Below, in pieces: positions 6,974 to 12,314 of a DNA stretch of 12,314 nucleotides. The first letter of the stretch is position 1; every line of letters starts with the position of its first letter. The translations under genes and the position numbers were made by a program. The notes beneath the pieces were generated by a model. It was not told the origin of the DNA, ran no database searches, and was given only the letters and a program-made list of their open reading frames with translations. Origin of the DNA: Candidatus Peregrinibacteria bacterium. GTDB taxonomy: Bacteria; Patescibacteriota; Gracilibacteria; UBA1369; LOWO2-01-FULL-3. The stretch covers positions 1-12,314 of the forward strand of contig JACROX010000062.1 in NCBI GenBank assembly GCA_016214225.1, written 5' to 3'.

Positions 6974-8209
6974 CTACAATTTCCAATAAGGCGCCCATTC
7001 AACAACCGTACCTCCAATTTTCTTCTTTTCATCCAACGACAAATTCACAATTAACACTTTTTTGGGCTTATATTTTCCAATAAAATTGACCAACGATCGT
7101 CCCGTTTCCTGTTTCTTCATTTTTTTATATTTAACTTCAACAGGGACAAGTCCGCCACTTTCAAAAACCACAAAATCCACTTCAGCTTTATCTTTCGTAC
7201 GCCAGAAATGCAAAAGTTGACCACTAGCAGAACATGACTGCCTTAAAATATTCCCAATAAAATTTTGAAAAAGAAAACCGATCCTGTTCTCAGCAATAGA
7301 CTGTCCGAAAGAATTAAGCGCGTAATTGCAAAATCCGAGATCTGTAAAATAATAAATTGGAGATTTCGTGATCTCTTTACGAACATTTTTAAAAAATGGC
7401 CTTGCAACATGTACCACGAAAGTCTTTTCCGCATACCATAGATACTTCTTTAAAGTTGGCAAAGAAACTCCGCATAAAGAAGCCAATTTAGAATAATTAA
7501 CCAACTGTCCGTTTTGAGCCCCTAACAAGGATACCATCGTTCTAAAAGCTTCGACATTCCCATGTTTAAAAAAATAAGCTATATCTTTATCCAAATAACT
7601 TCTTACAATTTCGGCCATCACATTCATTTTCTCTCCTAACGATTCCTCCAAAACAACTCTCGGGTAACCACCAAAACTTAAGTATTCATTAAGCAGCTGA
7701 TCGACTTTATTTTTTTCCACAGCAAAAAAATCATTAAGCCTATCTTCATATTTATATCCGGTTTTAAAATCCACAAATTCTTCAAAATCAACAGGAAACA
7801 TTTCGAAAAGCCTTTTTCTACCAGCCAAAGATTCATGTATTTTTTCCTTCAATTCCAAACTGCCAGAGCCGGATACTATAAATTTATAAGGCAAATCCAA
7901 ATCATAAAGTCCCTTCAGGAAAAGCCCTGCATTTTCTTTCCTTTGGATTTCATCAATAAACACAAACCCTTTACTGGTCCCAAATTCCAATTTTAACTTT
8001 GCAACCAAATCATCATGCGATTTAAAGAACACAGCATCATGATCATAATCCAAATTCAAAAAGATCGTTTTCTCCCCATTTTGCATTAAATAATCTTCCA
8101 GTAATCGCATTACAGTAGTCTTGCCAACCTGCCTAGCCCCTATAATAAGCGCTATTTCTTTCCGTGAAAGGTTTTTCAACAAATCTTTAAATATCTTTCT
8201 TTTAATCAT
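6974..8209 (-). CDS. AAA ATPase with C-terminal DUF4143 domain
   Basis: The 411-residue protein has the AAA_14 plus DUF4143 architecture. Seen in order: Walker A GARQVGKTT (24-32), Walker B FVFIDE (82-87) followed by IQ, a sensor-like SGSGS (113-117), the family-typical LAGRKRLFEMFPVDFEEF (128-145), YLSFGGYPRVV (176-186) and SYLDKDI (204-210). The C-terminal domain ends with HFWRTKDKAEVDFVV...PVEVK, where D345 and E358-x-K360 fit the PD-(D/E)xK nuclease-fold pattern. These proteins are common, often multicopy, in bacteria and archaea; their biological role is unsettled. No membrane segment or signal is present. ATG 8209 is preceded by a promoter at 8238-8266 with two 9-bp repeats around it, so it is probably a separate transcript from the toxin-antitoxin pair lying 92 bp upstream. 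Confidence 0.93.
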   Translation of the reverse strand: MIKRKIFKDLLKNLSRKEIALIIGARQVGKTTVMRLLEDYLMQNGEKTIFLNLDYDHDAVFFKSHDDLVAKLKLEFGTSKGFVFIDEIQRKENAGLFLKGLYDLDLPYKFIVSGSGSLELKEKIHESLAGRKRLFEMFPVDFEEFVDFKTGYKYEDRLNDFFAVEKNKVDQLLNEYLSFGGYPRVVLEESLGEKMNVMAEIVRSYLDKDIAYFFKHGNVEAFRTMVSLLGAQNGQLVNYSKLASLCGVSLPTLKKYLWYAEKTFVVHVARPFFKNVRKEITKSPIYYFTDLGFCNYALNSFGQSIAENRIGFLFQNFIGNILRQSCSASGQLLHFWRTKDKAEVDFVVFESGGLVPVEVKYKKMKKQETGRSLVNFIGKYKPKKVLIVNLSLDEKKKIGGTVVEWAPYWKL

Positions 8210-8212
8210 AAT

Positions 8213-8254
8213 ACGAGATTTCTCAAACTACACTTGCATATTAGCACGAGATTT
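8213..8254 (-). repeat. Pair of 9-bp direct repeats around the DUF4143 promoter
   Basis: AAATCTCGT (minus strand) occurs at 8254-8246, inside the spacer between the -35 and -10 boxes, and again at 8221-8213, in the leader just before ATG 8209. The copies start 33 bp apart, about three helical turns, and could be binding boxes for a regulator. No protein partner is identified. Confidence 0.4.
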
Positions 8255-8266
8255 TTAAAATATCAA
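8238..8266 (-). promoter_or_regulatory. Promoter of the DUF4143 ATPase gene
   Basis: On the minus strand TTGATA (8266-8261) and TAATAT (8243-8238) are separated by 17 bp. The predicted start near 8231 leaves about 21 nt of leader before ATG 8209. Confidence 0.55.
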
Positions 8267-8301
8267 TATAAAATTACACAAATTCATGAAAAGGGACCAA
8301 T

Positions 8302-8565
8302 TCAGTTTTTATATATATCATGCGTTCCAATAGTCAACAAAGAAACTTCCCCATCCTCTCTATACTTAAAAACAATTCTGTACTGATAATTTACTGAAAA
8401 ACTATAAAGTCCCTCCATTCTACCGCTTAACTTATGTGTTTTTAAAAACGGATGAGAGGGATTTTCCTTAAAAAGCTCTATTTTTTCCCTAATTTCAACC
8501 CGCAAATCAGAAGGTAATTTTTTATAACGTCTCAAAAAATACGGCTTAAAAAATATTTTTACCAT
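8302..8565 (-). CDS. RelE/ParE-superfamily toxin of a type II toxin-antitoxin pair
   Basis: This basic protein of 87 residues from ATG 8565 has the compact RelE fold pattern: an N-terminal strand VKIFFKPYF, helix RRYKKLPSDLRVEIREKIELF, then HPFLKTHKLSGRMEGLYSFSV, NYQYRIVFKY and a C-terminal strand ending LLTIGTHDIYKN. The L-x-G-x(4)-YSF, YRIVF and IGTHD..Y motifs are typical of the RelE/YafQ/StbE group, whose members usually cleave mRNA at the ribosome, although ParE relatives inhibit gyrase; the sequence alone does not settle which. A TTG at 8574 would add three residues; I prefer ATG 8565, which gives a normal N-terminus. It follows the antitoxin gene by 12 nt on the same strand, as expected for an operon controlled by the antitoxin. 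Confidence 0.88.
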   Translation of the reverse strand: MVKIFFKPYFLRRYKKLPSDLRVEIREKIELFKENPSHPFLKTHKLSGRMEGLYSFSVNYQYRIVFKYREDGEVSLLTIGTHDIYKN

Positions 8566-8577
8566 AACATTCAAAAA

Positions 8578-8784
8578 TTAAATTTTCCCGGCAAGTTCAT
8601 CCAAATCACCTTCCAAATCAGGCTCCTTCAGAGCTTTCAGAACAGCATTAACGGCCTGCTCTTCCAAATAAGATTTTACAGCCTGCCTGACAAGCTCAGC
8701 CTTGTTTGGAGCAATACCGTCCTTCACAAGATCCTCTATCCTTTTTACCATATCGTCAGGAATAGGAATTGATAACGTAGCCAT
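8578..8784 (-). CDS. Ribbon-helix-helix antitoxin
   Basis: From ATG 8784 this is a 68-residue protein beginning MATLSIPIPDDMVKRIEDLV, a beta strand and first helix of a ribbon-helix-helix (CopG/ParD-like) DNA-binding domain, followed by NKAELVRQAVKSYLEEQAV as the second helix. The acidic tail (about 45-68) should wrap and neutralise the toxin encoded next. I chose ATG 8784 rather than ATG 8802 because the strand normally begins right after the initiator Met, and because 8802 lies inside the 23-bp palindrome and promoter region. Dimers of this class bind palindromic DNA and repress their own operon together with the toxin; the palindrome at 8801-8823 is the obvious target. Confidence 0.87.
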   Translation of the reverse strand: MATLSIPIPDDMVKRIEDLVKDGIAPNKAELVRQAVKSYLEEQAVNAVLKALKEPDLEGDLDELAGKI

Positions 8785-8800
8785 AGTTTTATAGTATAAC

Positions 8801-8823
8801 ATAATATTATATTATAATATTAT
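8801..8823. promoter_or_regulatory. Perfect 23-bp palindrome, probable antitoxin operator over the promoter
   Basis: Arms ATAATATTATA (8801-8811) and TATAATATTAT (8813-8823) are exact inverted copies around one central base. On the minus strand the palindrome contains two overlapping TATAAT hexamers (8816-8811, 8811-8806), and a TATACT (8798-8793) follows, so a protein bound here would block transcription of the toxin-antitoxin operon. No good -35 box is visible. All bases are A or T, which lowers the weight of any single match, but the length of the perfect symmetry and its place are fitting. Confidence 0.6.
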
Positions 8824-8972
8824 CATATAACTGATCGATTTTCCAATAGAAAACCAAAAATCATCGTTTTTCTTATACAGCACAAATATTAAATTTTTAT
8901 AAAAAAATCCTAAAAAAGATATAAAACAATCCCTCTCAATATACACATGAATAGACGTTTTTCAGACATCCC

Positions 8973-9428
8973 CTATCTATTCTGAGTAGTCCAATCAAAA
9001 CCTATCTCCTTGTCATCAAAAGGAATACGTTCTTCATCCGGACTATCAGCTTTGTAAGACTCGGTCGTATGATAAAAAAGACAAACCGGCTTATCCCCAA
9101 GAACCCGATATCCATGAGCGACTCCAACAGGAATAACTATCGTCAACGGGTTGTCCTCGCCGGCGTAAATAACTTGAGTTTCTTTGTAAGTCTTTGAATC
9201 CTTGCGCAAATCATGTAAAACCACCTGCGCCATACCGCTCGCCACAAACCACAGATCATCCTGTTTTTTATGGTAATGGAAAGCCTTAATGACTCCCGGA
9301 TAAGTAACAGTGTACGAAGTTTGCCCGAATTTTTTCAAAAGTTTGTCATCGTCGCGAAGAACTTCCATAAAACACCCGCGATCATCGCAATGCCTGATTA
9401 ATTTTTTAATAACTACACCTTCAATCAT
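8973..9428 (-). CDS. RmlC-like cupin, sugar-nucleotide 3,5-epimerase family
   Basis: The 151-residue protein is a member of the dTDP-4-dehydrorhamnose 3,5-epimerase family: DDRGCFMEVLR (15-25), PGVIKAFHYHKKQDDLWFV (44-62, with H51 in the place of the catalytic His of GLHYQ), HDLRKDS (72-78), IPVGVAHGY (99-107) and FYHTTESY (118-125), in a double-stranded beta-helix order. It is shorter than canonical RmlC (about 180 residues). The family epimerises C3 and C5 of 4-keto-6-deoxyhexose nucleotides. Here the neighbours make a CDP sugar, so I infer that its substrate is CDP-4-keto-6-deoxyglucose rather than the dTDP form, or that it acts as a sugar isomerase-like cupin. It begins at ATG 9428, nine bases after the permease stop, and is the last gene of the operon. 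Confidence 0.85.
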   Translation of the reverse strand: MIEGVVIKKLIRHCDDRGCFMEVLRDDDKLLKKFGQTSYTVTYPGVIKAFHYHKKQDDLWFVASGMAQVVLHDLRKDSKTYKETQVIYAGEDNPLTIVIPVGVAHGYRVLGDKPVCLFYHTTESYKADSPDEERIPFDDKEIGFDWTTQNR

Positions 9429-9437
9429 TGGGAAAAT

Positions 9438-10172
9438 TTAAAAAATCTCAACCAATATAGTCCTTAAACTTAAAATTACAATCAAAAACCCAACCAAAAT
9501 TCCTAGAATTTTATGAGGCAATCGTTTTGTCAACATTGCCGCAATGGGAGCTGACATCAAGCCGCCAATTATCAATGGGATTATATGGCCTAATTCAATT
9601 TTTGGCATAGCTAAAAAAAATGTAATAGAGATCGAAAGGGTTACAAAAAACTCCGCAAAATTAACTGATCCTATAACTTTTTTAGGATGCAAATTGTTAA
9701 CAATAAGGGTAGGTGTAGAAATTGGCCCCCATCCACCACCTCCAACAGCATCTAAGAAAGATGCAACAATACCAAGAGGGATAAGATGTCTTATTTTTGG
9801 TGTTTTATATTCTTGAATTAAAAAATCTCTCTTCTTAATATATCTCACTATAATTAGTAAACCCATTAGCAGTAAAATTGCCGAAACAAAAGGTTTAACT
9901 AAAGCAACATCTTTAAACTTCACTGCAATATACGCGCCGATAGATCCTCCTGCGACTCCCGAAATAACAAGATATGTAAAAATTTTCTTATCAAAATTTC
10001 CAATTCTAAAATGTGAAATTCCGGAAACAAAAGTTGTAAATATTTCAGATACATGAACAACTGCGCTTGCCATTGCAGTTCCAAACCCGATTAAAAGAAG
10101 AAAGGAAGTTAGACTAACCCCATACCCCATACCTATGGATCCATCAATAAGCTCCGCCACAAAGGCATCCAA
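9438..10172 (-). CDS. TauE/SafE-family membrane permease
   Basis: The 244-residue protein is mostly hydrophobic, with seven or eight likely membrane helices. It carries family landmarks in both halves: AELIDGSIGMGYGVSLTSFL (6-25) near the start and ASFLDAVGGGGWGPISTPTL, the internal counterpart, in the middle, the inverted-repeat layout of this family. TauE/SafE proteins are linked to export or uptake of sulfite, sulfoacetate and other small organic anions; the substrate here is not known. The start is probably TTG 10172; an in-frame stop lies 27 nt further upstream and no in-frame ATG is available. It lies 33 nt after the dehydratase and 9 nt before the epimerase, so it is part of the sugar operon although its role there is unclear. 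Confidence 0.88.
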   Translation of the reverse strand: MDAFVAELIDGSIGMGYGVSLTSFLLLIGFGTAMASAVVHVSEIFTTFVSGISHFRIGNFDKKIFTYLVISGVAGGSIGAYIAVKFKDVALVKPFVSAILLLMGLLIIVRYIKKRDFLIQEYKTPKIRHLIPLGIVASFLDAVGGGGWGPISTPTLIVNNLHPKKVIGSVNFAEFFVTLSISITFFLAMPKIELGHIIPLIIGGLMSAPIAAMLTKRLPHKILGILVGFLIVILSLRTILVEIF

Positions 10173-10205
10173 ATTTATTTGGTTAGCATTAGCGCCTTAT
10201 CAAAG

Positions 10206-11156
10206 CTAAGCAAAATATTTTTTATACCACTCAAAAGTTTCCTTTATGGACAAAGCCAAATCACTGCCACATTCCCAATTCAAGACACCTTTTAACTTAC
10301 CACAATCGAGGTATTGAGCCTGAATCTCTCCCTTGGCGTTATTTATGATATGATAACTCACCTTTTGCCCCAAAACTTCCTCACAAAGCGCAATAAGCTC
10401 CAAAACACTATAATGCTTACTGGTACCAAAATTAAAAGCTTCACCTCTTACCTTATCAATATTATCTGCTAAAAGAATATAACCATCCGCCACATCCTTT
10501 ACATAAAGATATTCACGCACAAGAGTACCATCGCTACGTAACAAAAGCTCCTCTCCAGAAATCAAGGATTTCATGATTCCGGGAATAATTCTATTAAAAT
10601 TCAAATCGCCCGGACCAAAAATATTACCAAAACGAGATATTACAACAGGCAAATCATAAGTTTTACTATACATTTTAGCAATTAAATCTGTACAAGACTT
10701 AGAGCAATCATAAGGATGCTGACCGTTAAGACTCATATTCTCGGTATAAGGCAAGACTTCAGACATCCCATAAGCTTTATCACTTGAAGCTACAACTATT
10801 GCCTCCAGACTCGCATAAAGACGAGCAGCTTCCAGCACGTTAACAGTCCCCATAATATTGGATTCCAACGTCTCATAAGGATTTCTATAAGCTGTATTGA
10901 CAATAGGCTGTGCCCCCAGATGAATAATCACCTCAATTTCATATTTAGTAATAACATCAAATACACGGCTATAATCCTTTAAGTCATAATTCACAATAAT
11001 TGCAGTCTGATCTAATTTTTCCCTAAAAAAATATGCCCTTGGATCATGTTATCTGACTCCAACAACTACAGTATTGCGAGCATCAAGCAACTTTTGAACA
11101 ACATGACCACCAACCAACCCTGCCCCCCCTGTAACAAAAATCCGCTTATTTTGCAT
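10206..11156 (-). pseudogene. rfbG: CDP-glucose 4,6-dehydratase interrupted by an in-frame TAA
   Basis: Read from ATG 11156, the frame encodes a 316-codon short-chain dehydrogenase-like dehydratase. It has TGGAGLVGG (9-17, NAD-binding GxxGxxG), HLGAQPIVNTAYRNPYET (79-96), SSDKAYG (124-130), the catalytic Tyr149-x3-Lys153 in YDCSK, and RFGNIFGPGD. The HLaAQP and YxxPxET text and the adjacent cytidylyltransferase indicate conversion of CDP-glucose to CDP-4-keto-6-deoxyglucose. Codon 36 (11051-11049) is TAA. Downstream text continues in the same frame, so this is a single nonsense codon, not a frameshift. A GTG at 10994 could restart translation (262 residues), but that product would lack the NAD-binding loop. 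ATG 11156 overlaps the end of rfbF by 11 nt, which supports it as the original start. Recent inactivation and sequencing error are both possible. Confidence 0.82.
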
Positions 11157-12012
11157 TAAGATTTTTTAAAAATTCGTTACCTGAAGTTTCCCTTAACAAA
11201 CCGGAAGCATTTCGTCCATCAGAACATTTATTTTTCCAATCAGCCCATGGAGCTCCACCTTCATACCACATTTTATTAGCCTCCTCAACATCTCTAATTG
11301 TATCCACCGCAAACCAAAAATCACTATGGGGATAAAGCGAAAGCTGTCCCTTTTCTACCAAACGCAAAAATCCATACTCAATCATGTCGTCCTCATTCAA
11401 ATAATCAAAAAATTCCTTATTAAAAACCATGTATCCGCCATTCACAAAATCATGCAACTTTGGCTTCTGCTCAAAACCCTGCACAATGCCGTTTTTATCA
11501 ACATTTACCAAACCAAAACGCGAAGTAGGGTTCACCCCCGTAATAGTACCTATCGTCCCTTGCGCCAGATGAAATTCCAAAAGTTTTCGTACATTCACAT
11601 TAGCCAAACCATCACCATAGGTAATCATAAAAAGATCTGTATCAATATAATCCCTAAGCCTCGCTACACGTCCGCCAGTTAAAGTATTCTGCCCCGTATC
11701 CACAAAGGTAATACGAAAATCATCTTCATTGTAACTACTATGTATACTTTTCTTTCCGGTTTTTGTATGCAGAGTAAAATTAGTAACATATGCCTGCTGA
11801 CTCAAAAAGAAATCCTTAATAAAATTTCCTTTATAGCCCAGAGCCAAAATAAATCTATTAAAACCATGATGATCATAATTTTTCATTATATGCCACAAAA
11901 TCGGCTTACCTCCAACCTCAATCATCGGCTTCGGACGGTATTCCGTTTCCTCTTTAAGACGTGTTCCCTGTCCACCACACAAGATAATTGTCGGTATATT
12001 ACCAAAATCCAT
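11146..12012 (-). CDS. rfbF: Glucose-1-phosphate cytidylyltransferase
   Basis: This cytosolic enzyme joins CTP and glucose 1-phosphate to CDP-glucose, the first step toward CDP-linked deoxy sugars. From ATG 12012 it has 288 residues with LCGGQGTRLKEET (11-23), RPKPMIEVGGKPILWHIMK (26-44), GYKG (59-62), VDTGQNTLTGGRVARL (104-119), TYGDG (131-135), FGLVNVDKNGIVQGFEQKP (166-184), NGGYMVF (191-197) and FWFAVDTIRD (232-241), the family's sequence of motifs. The RPKPM-E-GGKPI text and the TGGR motif separate it from dTDP-glucose synthases. The last 30 residues go beyond the usual length of about 257. A TTG at 12036 would add eight residues but lies on the -10 box, so I prefer ATG 12012. It is the first intact gene of the sugar operon. 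Confidence 0.93.
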   Translation of the reverse strand: MDFGNIPTIILCGGQGTRLKEETEYRPKPMIEVGGKPILWHIMKNYDHHGFNRFILALGYKGNFIKDFFLSQQAYVTNFTLHTKTGKKSIHSSYNEDDFRITFVDTGQNTLTGGRVARLRDYIDTDLFMITYGDGLANVNVRKLLEFHLAQGTIGTITGVNPTSRFGLVNVDKNGIVQGFEQKPKLHDFVNGGYMVFNKEFFDYLNEDDMIEYGFLRLVEKGQLSLYPHSDFWFAVDTIRDVEEANKMWYEGGAPWADWKNKCSDGRNASGLLRETSGNEFLKNLNAK

Positions 12013-12035
12013 ATTTTGTAAAAAAGATTGACACA

Positions 12036-12064
12036 AATATACTAAAACAAATCAGCTTTCACAA
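12036..12064 (-). promoter_or_regulatory. Possible promoter of the sugar-nucleotide operon
   Basis: On the minus strand TTGTGA (12064-12059) and TATATT (12041-12036) are 17 bp apart. The predicted start near 12029 gives about 17 nt of leader to ATG 12012. The -35 box matches only four of six bases, so support is moderate. Confidence 0.4.
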
Positions 12065-12100
12065 GCCCAAAATTCATCAAAACACAAACAAAAAACCTTT

Positions 12101-12196
12101 TCATGTAATTTTTACCTTAAAACTCCAAAATTTATGCCCAATATAGCTTACAATCGTCACAACAAAAAGAGCACCTGTTTTCCGCAATGCAGCACC
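12101..12196 (-). pseudogene. C-terminal remnant of a GtrA-like membrane protein
   Basis: After the TAG at 12199-12197 the minus strand reads 31 codons to TGA 12103-12101: a hydrophobic helix with TGALFVVTIVSYIGHKFWSF followed by a short basic tail KVKIT. This is how GtrA-family proteins end: their fourth membrane helix runs into a (N/H)(K/R)FW.F motif. GtrA proteins are small (about 120-150 residues, four helices) and are thought to help move lipid-linked sugars across the membrane, which fits a surface-glycan operon. The first three helices are missing: upstream sequence in the same frame is unrelated and separated by the stop. The piece is probably a leftover of a gene cut by insertion or rearrangement. 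Confidence 0.6.
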
Positions 12197-12237
12197 CTAA
12201 GGTTTTTGGCAGGCATCGTATAATTTTTGCTGCATTG
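12185..12237. repeat. 10-bp perfect inverted repeat at the gtrA break point
   Basis: CAATGCAGCA (12185-12194) and TGCTGCATTG (12228-12237) are exact inverted copies with 33 bp between them. They stand at the junction where GtrA-like coding text stops, so they may mark the edge of an inserted element. Confidence 0.45.
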
Positions 12238-12313
12238 GATCCATTTTGAATGGAATTTTTGTTGGGAATATTTCACCGGGCAGCGTGCACTCGATTTCAT
12301 ACATGTTGTGTGT
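12197..12313 (-). CDS. Open reading frame of unknown origin running off the window edge (partial)
   Basis: On the minus strand a frame open from the window edge encodes 38 residues, including MYEIECTLPGEIFPTKIPF and MDPMQQKLYDACQKP, before TAG 12199-12197. I recognise no family. It may be the end of a gene that lies mostly outside the window or just chance open sequence; an ATG at 12304 would allow a 35-residue peptide. It shares the frame of the GtrA remnant but is not hydrophobic, so it is not the missing part of that gene. Confidence 0.25.
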   Translation of the reverse strand, partial: THNMYEIECTLPGEIFPTKIPFKMDPMQQKLYDACQKP

Positions 12314-12314
12314 C

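Noticed and set aside
8568..8802. Alternative starts ATG 8802 for the antitoxin and TTG 8574 for the toxin.
   Set aside because: Both add residues not expected in these families, and 8802 lies within the operator-like palindrome.
8949..8982. Inverted repeat GAATAGA (8949-8955) / TCTATTC (8976-8982) just past the epimerase stop, as a terminator.
   Set aside because: The stem is only 7 bp and AT-rich, the loop is 20 nt and no T run follows on the minus strand.
11049..11051. Recoding of TAA (alternative genetic code) to explain the rfbG stop.
   Set aside because: TAA ends several other genes here normally (for example metK, rfbF and the antitoxin), so it is a real stop in this genome.

Overview
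The window looks like chromosomal DNA of an AT-rich bacterium with a reduced genome, most likely a Patescibacteria (Candidate Phyla Radiation) member. Three things point that way. The 163-residue protein at 1496-1987 carries the CxxT, CDATG, WW.D.WD..DYG.DF.F and PFFEQ signature that I associate with proteins of that group. None of the protein starts has a convincing Shine-Dalgarno sequence, and TTG starts occur. The gene set mixes a few housekeeping genes with surface-sugar genes, a toxin-antitoxin pair and a DUF4143 ATPase. The phylum is an inference; no rRNA is present.

Layout. Positions 1-149 hold the C-terminal end of a DDE/rve-type transposase. Three plus-strand genes follow (209-4391): an unfamiliar protein with two winged-helix-like repeats and a coiled coil; the short Patescibacteria-type zinc-ribbon protein, whose promoter sits almost on its start codon; and a 794-residue protein with an intact DnaQ-type 3'-5' exonuclease domain fused to a DinG-like helicase region that has lost its ATPase motifs. 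Converging on these from the right is metK-ahcY (6878-4439, minus strand), two enzymes of the S-adenosylmethionine cycle overlapping by 11 nt, behind a near-consensus promoter preceded by a perfect tandem 11-bp repeat.

Next, all on the minus strand, are a DUF4143 ATPase (8209-6974) and a ribbon-helix-helix/RelE-type toxin-antitoxin pair (8784-8302) whose promoter region contains a perfect 23-bp palindrome, a probable operator. From 12012 down to 8973 runs a sugar-nucleotide operon: rfbF (glucose-1-phosphate cytidylyltransferase), rfbG (CDP-glucose 4,6-dehydratase, broken by one in-frame TAA at codon 36), a TauE/SafE membrane permease and an RmlC-like 3,5-epimerase. Together these would make a CDP-linked deoxyhexose for a surface glycan. 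Upstream of rfbF lies only the C-terminal end of a GtrA-type membrane protein, cut off at a stop codon next to a 10-bp inverted repeat and unrelated sequence that runs to the window edge.

The points most worth a second look are the exonuclease fused to an apparently dead helicase, the GC-rich palindromic segment inserted in frame in that gene, the nonsense codon in rfbG, the truncated gtrA junction, and the repeat elements at the metK and toxin-antitoxin promoters. I found no CRISPR array, tRNA or rRNA. No stretch longer than 300 bases lacks a gene.
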